Below, in pieces: positions 58,067 through 64,000 of a stretch of 64,000 bases of DNA. Both the position numbers and the translations under genes were made by a program. Source of the DNA: Batkoa obscura (Eukaryota > Entomophthoromycota > Entomophthoromycetes > Entomophthorales > Batkoaceae); NCBI GenBank assembly GCA_030770535.1, contig JASVEC010000083.1, positions 1 to 64,000 of the forward strand. The letters run 5' to 3'. The notes beneath the pieces are model-generated. The model was not told the origin of the DNA. It worked only from the letters and a program-made list of their open reading frames with translations, and searched no databases. The stretch's first letter is position 1; every line of letters starts with the position of its first letter.

Positions 58067-58854
58067 CTCAACTTATAGCTGCGGAAAACTCTCATTTTTC
58101 GTAGAAATCAAGAAATTAGCCTTATGATAGTTTATTACAGTCATGGTTATTACTTTCCTTGATATTCGGTAAAAAGACATCGGATATTTTTATCAAATAC
58201 CAAAAAAATCAAAAATTCTAATTGTAATTAGATGATATAAGTTTTAAGATGCAACAAATTAAAAAACCTTGAAATTCTTATTCATTAAGAATTTTTTCAA
58301 TATAAAACGAGAGGACGGTGTAAAGATTATAGACAAAGATGATCAGTAATCTTTTATTACTTGAGACTTAGAGATGTAATCCGAAAGTTAGCTCTTTATA
58401 CACCTGGTTTTACAATCCAAGTAAAATATGATTGATTTTTTATTTAGTGTTCTCTCGAACTTCAATTATAATTGTATATAGAATTCATTTGATCCTATTA
58501 AATTTGCTTTTAAAACCCCATAATTAAATATTTTACTATTTATAAAATTACTCTGATAATGGATAAAAGATTTATATAGCAGCATATTTGAAAGTACTTG
58601 ATAATTAATAGTTGAATATACATGAAAGTATAATTTTTTCGAAGATAATATTATAAATTACCATATGAGGATGTATTTTTGTTTTTTAAGAACTTTATTA
58701 TCAATACTTTTGCTCCTTTTGATAAATGCTTTTGAACATATAGTTTAATGTTTTGAAGCCATAATTAGCTTACTGTTTTATTAAACTTATGAATTAGTTA
58801 CAATAAAGCCTAAACTTAAACCTTTATTAATAAAAATAAATTTCAAAAAAAAAT

Positions 58855-58960
58855 ACTTGGGGCTGTTTTTTTGGCTTCATTACTTTTTCTATCTTTTTAG
58901 GCGCTATTTAAGCGGAGAATTTGTTAGTAAAATCTTAAATATAAAAATACATCTCCACTT
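58855..58960 (-). mobile_element. 106-bp MITE
   Basis: GGGGCTGTTTTTTTGGCTTC to ACATCTCC with ACTT on both sides. Its GGGGCTGT tip equals the 5' tip of the 2.4-kb transposon. Confidence 0.85.
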
Positions 58961-60181
58961 AACTTATTCATTAATCACAAATATTGCTTTAATAATAAAT
59001 GCTTTAAAATACAATTTGAAATTGATAATATCATAGGAAGCTATAAATCAAGCTAATTGATTAGGTTTTGTTTGCGAAATCAATTTAAAATTATCTAATG
59101 ATATAAGAATAATAAAAGAAATTATTAATTTTAAAATTTTGATCTAAAACTGTAATTGTTTCAGTATTTAAACCCAGTCATAAAACCAGCATTCAATTCT
59201 AGCAACTTGGAATATTGAGTCATAAAATGAATATTAAATTAATATTAATAAATAAACTATTGATTACAAAAATATGAATCTACATATCATAATCTCAAAT
59301 TTTATACAATTATCAATAATAAGATTAAATATTATTAATATAATAAGCTATTATTGAATATTTTTAACATATCAGTTCTAATTTCTCAGTAAGCATTTGA
59401 AAAAAAACAGTAGAAATTCAACCTTAAATTAAAAATTAATTTTTATTTAACAAATTTAATAAAACTTTAATTTGACTTTTGCCACAAACATAATATAAAT
59501 CCCAAGTTCACCCTTACCAGCATTTTATATTAAAATATCCTGAGCAGCATCTATTTGATAAATATTTAATTAAAATGCTAGCTACGTGTTCAAAGGAGTT
59601 TTAATTATCCTTATTTGATAGGCGTGGGTTCAGAAGTTAACTTTTTAATTGTCAAAGTTACTATGGAAAATTAAAGAAAGTTACTCTATTATTTACGTCT
59701 CGACTCAGTGTGAAGTTATTAGAATGGATTTAATTATAAATGCAACACAAACTTGAGTTTTAATTTTAACTTACCGTTTTGAGATAATTTTGTAGAAAAA
59801 TGTCGTAGAGATCGAAATTTTATTTTACGTAAAATATCAAGAATGTTATCTTTTTCATATACTTGATTGGTTTAATATAATCACAGGCCAATCAGTACAA
59901 TCTCATGATTTCTGTTAGTACTATCTTTTGTCACCCACCCATTAAAAAATTACTTTCGATCTAAGAGTGAAGATCGAAATTAGTATGTTCAGGATCTCAA
60001 TTTTCTCAATGGAAAAGTTAGAAAGAGATTCAACCTCTAAAAAGATGGGGTGAAAAAAGCAACTGAAAAAAGTATAAAAAATAATAATATAAATAGGACC
60101 TCTTAAACTTCCAATTCAATTTAAATACTTTCTATTTTAAAACTAGTTAGCTCTACTATTATTCCTAATTTATTATATAAC

Positions 60182-60670
60182 ATGTCGTCTTTGACCTTTC
60201 AATCCAACTCTAATACTATAATTAATGAAGACATTCCTGAATCTAAAGAATTTCAAGAAGATTTTTCAAGTTATCAATCTTTAAGACTGACCCAAGCCAT
60301 CATGGGAGCTCTTTATTACTTATTTTTTATTTTCTACGAACTTAACTTTAGTACCGAAAATAGCAATATGACCTTATTATTTTCCTTAGTTTCCTTTATT
60401 GTTGCTTTATTATTAGGAGACTTACATGTAGCTTATAAAGCTATGCCAAGTGTTTATATGTCAGCTCAAATATTTCCTGGCTCTTTGGAGTGCATCTCAT
60501 TAGCCATCTCGGTAGCTTGGATGGTTCACTCTTTAACTTGGTTACAATGCTCAGTTGTTTTGATAAATACAAATCTTGAAGCCAGCTTTTTAGCTATCTA
60601 CATAACTAAGTTTTTAACAACGATATCTTTACTTAATTGGATCTCATGGACCTTTTCATTTATCTTTTAA
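60182..60670 (+). CDS. Four-helix membrane protein, MARVEL-like
   Basis: Intronless, 162 residues. The N-terminal 35 residues are polar and acidic, followed by four hydrophobic segments at about 40-60, 67-88, 95-120 and 135-160. Length and topology are those of small fungal MARVEL-like (membrane-associating) proteins. A polar helix-2/3 region (GDLHVAYKAMP) and a Ser/Cys-rich turn (SLTWLQCSVVLINTNLEAS) are visible, but no residue signature settles the family. CCAAT boxes lie about 290 bp upstream. Treat as an unassigned integral membrane protein. Confidence 0.68.
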   Translation: MSSLTFQSNSNTIINEDIPESKEFQEDFSSYQSLRLTQAIMGALYYLFFIFYELNFSTENSNMTLLFSLVSFIVALLLGDLHVAYKAMPSVYMSAQIFPGSLECISLAISVAWMVHSLTWLQCSVVLINTNLEASFLAIYITKFLTTISLLNWISWTFSFIF

Positions 60671-61890
60671 TAAGTTTTTTACTTTGTGTATTTTAATAAA
60701 ATTGATTTTTTGCTATTAAATGATTTCTTTGTTAATTTTTATTTTGAAAATTAATAATGAGCTGAGTTTGAAATTAAGGTTTTATTTGAACTAAAGTAAG
60801 TGAAATAAAAGGTTTTAGTTTTAAACCTGATTGGCTAAAGATGATATAATAAAAATACGAAATATTTGGATAAGAGTTTAATTTGGTAAAAAAAGAGCCC
60901 CCTAAAAAAGTTGGAGCAGCTTATGATTTTAAATGATGTTTTATAGCATAGTTAGTAGGGTTTATTATTCAATTTGCATCATTTTTAAAATATGAAATAT
61001 TATGGAGTAAGTTTTCAATACAAATATAGCTATAAAAATAAACACTGTTATTTAATATTTTCTAACATCCTTAGTTTTAAGTCCAAATATTAAAATCAGA
61101 TAAATTAATCTTTTTTTCAACACAACCAAAAATATACACTTTTAAAAAGTAGTAATAAGATAAATCAAGATTATATTAGTAAACAAAATGAATTAAAAAA
61201 AATTGTACATTTCATTTATATCTATAATTTGATAATACATGCTATTAATCCTATGGCCTTATTGCACACTTATCAATACTATACTCTTAAACAACATTCA
61301 TAAGTTCGGGCAAATTATATAATCTACTATTTATGATATTATTGATGTTACTTATTAAGTCACAAATAATCTTTAGTGACAGCTCAGCTAATTTAGTAGC
61401 TAATCACATATTGCCATTAAATAGGACTAAATAAAAATATAATTCAATAATTAATCTAAAATAACTATCCATTTAAGAAATATTACAAACATAATAACAG
61501 CCCAGTCAAAAACTTTTCATAAATTTTTAAGCGAAATTTTGATTTATTGCTTTTATAATTTAATACTAGTCTTTTTGAACTGATTGCACTAGTTATGTTT
61601 TGTTAATCATAGAATCGCTTCGTTATATACATATTTCATATCTCTATTATCCTTATTGCTTTTTATTTATGCCTCCATATAGTATTTAATATTAAAATAT
61701 TATCTATAAAATAATTAAATCTAAAAAAATATTAGCAATTACCTAAAAATATCCATAAATTCTCGTTTAAAATTGTCTATATACTTTAATATTTTGCGAT
61801 TAACTTATTTTAGACTGATTTATTGATTCCTTTTTATGTTACAGTCCAGATTAGCATAAGGTCAAAAAATATAAATATTGCAATAGCAAA
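60671..61890. other. Intergenic
   Basis: 1.2 kb of AT-rich DNA between the membrane protein and the uS11 3' end; no feature supported. Confidence 0.45.
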
Positions 61891-62661
<771 letters not shown>

Positions 62662-63686
62662 TATGTTTTAGTGATGGATGGATAAGATACCAAAAGGGTT
62701 AACTACACTTATTAGGTAGGCTAAGAGAAGGTTTTCTTTTTTTGAATTGTTAGCTTTATCAAAATTAGCATTTGTTGAATCCCATTCGCTTATTTTGTCC
62801 TTTTTTGGCATAAGAAATTGATAGTTTTGTTCAATTTCAATCATTTTGAAACAATTTCAATTTTTATGATGCTTAATTGGCTCTTATTTAATGTAAAAAT
62901 ATCACATATTAGTATTTTAATATATATCAACTATATCTAAATAATAAAGTATATTCAACTAATGTATAATAGCATTAGTTTTTACCATCGTTATTTTAAT
63001 AAACTCTTTGATTATAACTCACCGTCTTTTTATTAGATTTATTATTCAATTTTTATAATGTTATCAGCTTGAGTAAAGAGTTACTTTTAATTTTTACAAC
63101 ATTTATTGTAATTATTACACTAATATCTATTTAATATTATAATATAAATTAAATTAAACTCAATGATGTATAACTATTCAACTGGTACCTTTGACAAAAA
63201 TGATATTACTGTTCATTTTATATAGCAATATATTAGCTACTATGACGACATATATTGGTTTTATTATGGAGAAGTTAATAATTTTGAAAAAATACTCATT
63301 TGAGTACTATTTTAGTTAATACATTTTTAGTACATTAATATTAGAAACATCACTTTTAAAAAAAGATAATTGTTAATTTTATTATTTTATTATTTTATTA
63401 TTTTATTATTTTATTATCTTATTATGTGATAATAACATCAAATAATTTATAGTAGCTTTTAATATAACACGGTTATAAAATAAACAAAGCTAAAAACACC
63501 CTTCTAAAAAAAGCACGATTTTATTACTCAATAATAGTTAAAGTATTTTCAAAGCTGTTTAAATGCATATATACTAGTCATTTAAATAACTTGATAAATA
63601 ATAGTTATACGATTAAAATTAAACTAACTAAATATATTAGCGACATATTAGAAAAATTTAATACATATAAAATAAATACTCAAAAT
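62662..63686. other. Intergenic, uS11 promoter side
   Basis: Contains a TTATTTTA microsatellite (about 63376-63424). No gene or known repeat. Confidence 0.45.
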
Positions 63687-64000
63687 TTAAAATTCATCAT
63701 TTTCATCAAGGTCATCGTCTGAACCAGACCAAGTAAGGGTATCAAGAAGTGATCCTTGGATCCCAGTTATTTCTTGCAATATTTGAGAGTTATTAAATAC
63801 TTTAAATAAAAACTCAATCCCATTTTTATTATAAGCTTCAACAACCTTAAATAATATTAATTAAAATAAAGTTATATTTTAGCATAAACTTACATATTTA
63901 GAGCATCCTGTACATCTATCAAAAGGTGTACCATAAGTAAGAATCTGTTTATAGTTAGCTAAATATCCATTAATTCGATGAGGAATTGTAGTAGCCAATC
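63687..64000 (-). CDS. Unidentified protein, C-terminal part
   Basis: Two exon parts are visible, 63894-64000 (open to the right edge) and 63687 to about 63849, separated by a GTAAGT intron. The sequence reads PHRINGYLANYKQILTYG, then FDRCTGCSKY, VVEAYNKNGIEFLFKVFNN and an acidic end (SGSDDDLDENDEF). The YLANY...C-x2-C arrangement faintly recalls the C-terminal zinc segment of Mediator subunit 27, but the match is too weak to name it. The 5' part lies outside the window. Confidence 0.6.

Larger units (their letters stand above)
57940..60181. other. Transporter B upstream region and spacer
   Basis: 57990-58130 is the promoter block shared with A. From about 58210 to 58640 it still aligns with 55040-55400. 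A truncated MITE starts at 58663 and a full one lies at 58855-58960. The rest is AT-rich without genes. Confidence 0.55.

Overview
The window is AT-rich nuclear DNA of a fungus. Its genes are split by short introns, mostly 45-60 bp with GTAAG-like donors, and use the standard code. It carries a Skt5/Chs4-like Sel1 protein ending in a CaaX box, and nearly all intergenic DNA is A/T-biased. The very low GC, short introns and gene set suggest an early-diverging fungus, possibly Entomophthoromycotina (Conidiobolus-like). That placement is inference, not proof.

Layout. 1-7.5 kb: 3' end of HGH1 (eEF2 folding chaperone), a BED-finger protein, a five-exon cyclophilin-40, a membrane-anchored protein kinase homologue with degenerate catalytic motifs, and a type I Ser/Thr-rich membrane protein. 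8.7-22 kb: a tandem array of four hormone-sensitive-lipase-type alpha/beta hydrolases on the minus strand. Three look intact. The fourth (8743-14388) is a pseudogene split by two insertions of one DNA transposon family, one old and one young. 23.4-40.3 kb: two arms of about 2.1 kb in inverted orientation, each with a Gln-rich (32% Q), 11-residue-repeat protein gene. They enclose an SLC35F-type transporter, an IGHMBP2/Hcs1-type helicase and the Skt5-like gene. 42.5-45.0 kb: a second full copy of the DNA transposon, next to an older relic. 46.8-51.2 kb: an AMSH-type JAMM deubiquitinase convergent with ORC3. 51.8-58 kb: a small secreted Cys-rich protein and two tandem MFS-like transporters. 60-64 kb: a four-helix membrane protein, ribosomal protein uS11 (RPS14), whose first exon is just the start codon, and the 3' end of an unidentified gene.

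Mobile DNA dominates the gaps. A MITE of about 106 bp (ends GGGGATGT...ACATCCCC, 4-bp ANNT target duplications) occurs about 24 times. It shares terminal and subterminal sequence with a 2.44-kb element encoding a 567-aa DDE-like transposase, present in two nearly identical full copies and at least three decayed ones. The transposase is therefore the probable driver of the MITEs. A second non-autonomous family (CTGTGAAAT ends, about 450 bp, plus a hairpin derivative) and one Stowaway-like MITE are also present. The most unusual signals are the autonomous-element/MITE system with MITEs abutting element ends, a 40-bp micro-inversion between the two transporter promoters, the predicted pseudokinase, the start-codon-only exon of uS11, and the inverted pair of Gln-rich genes.
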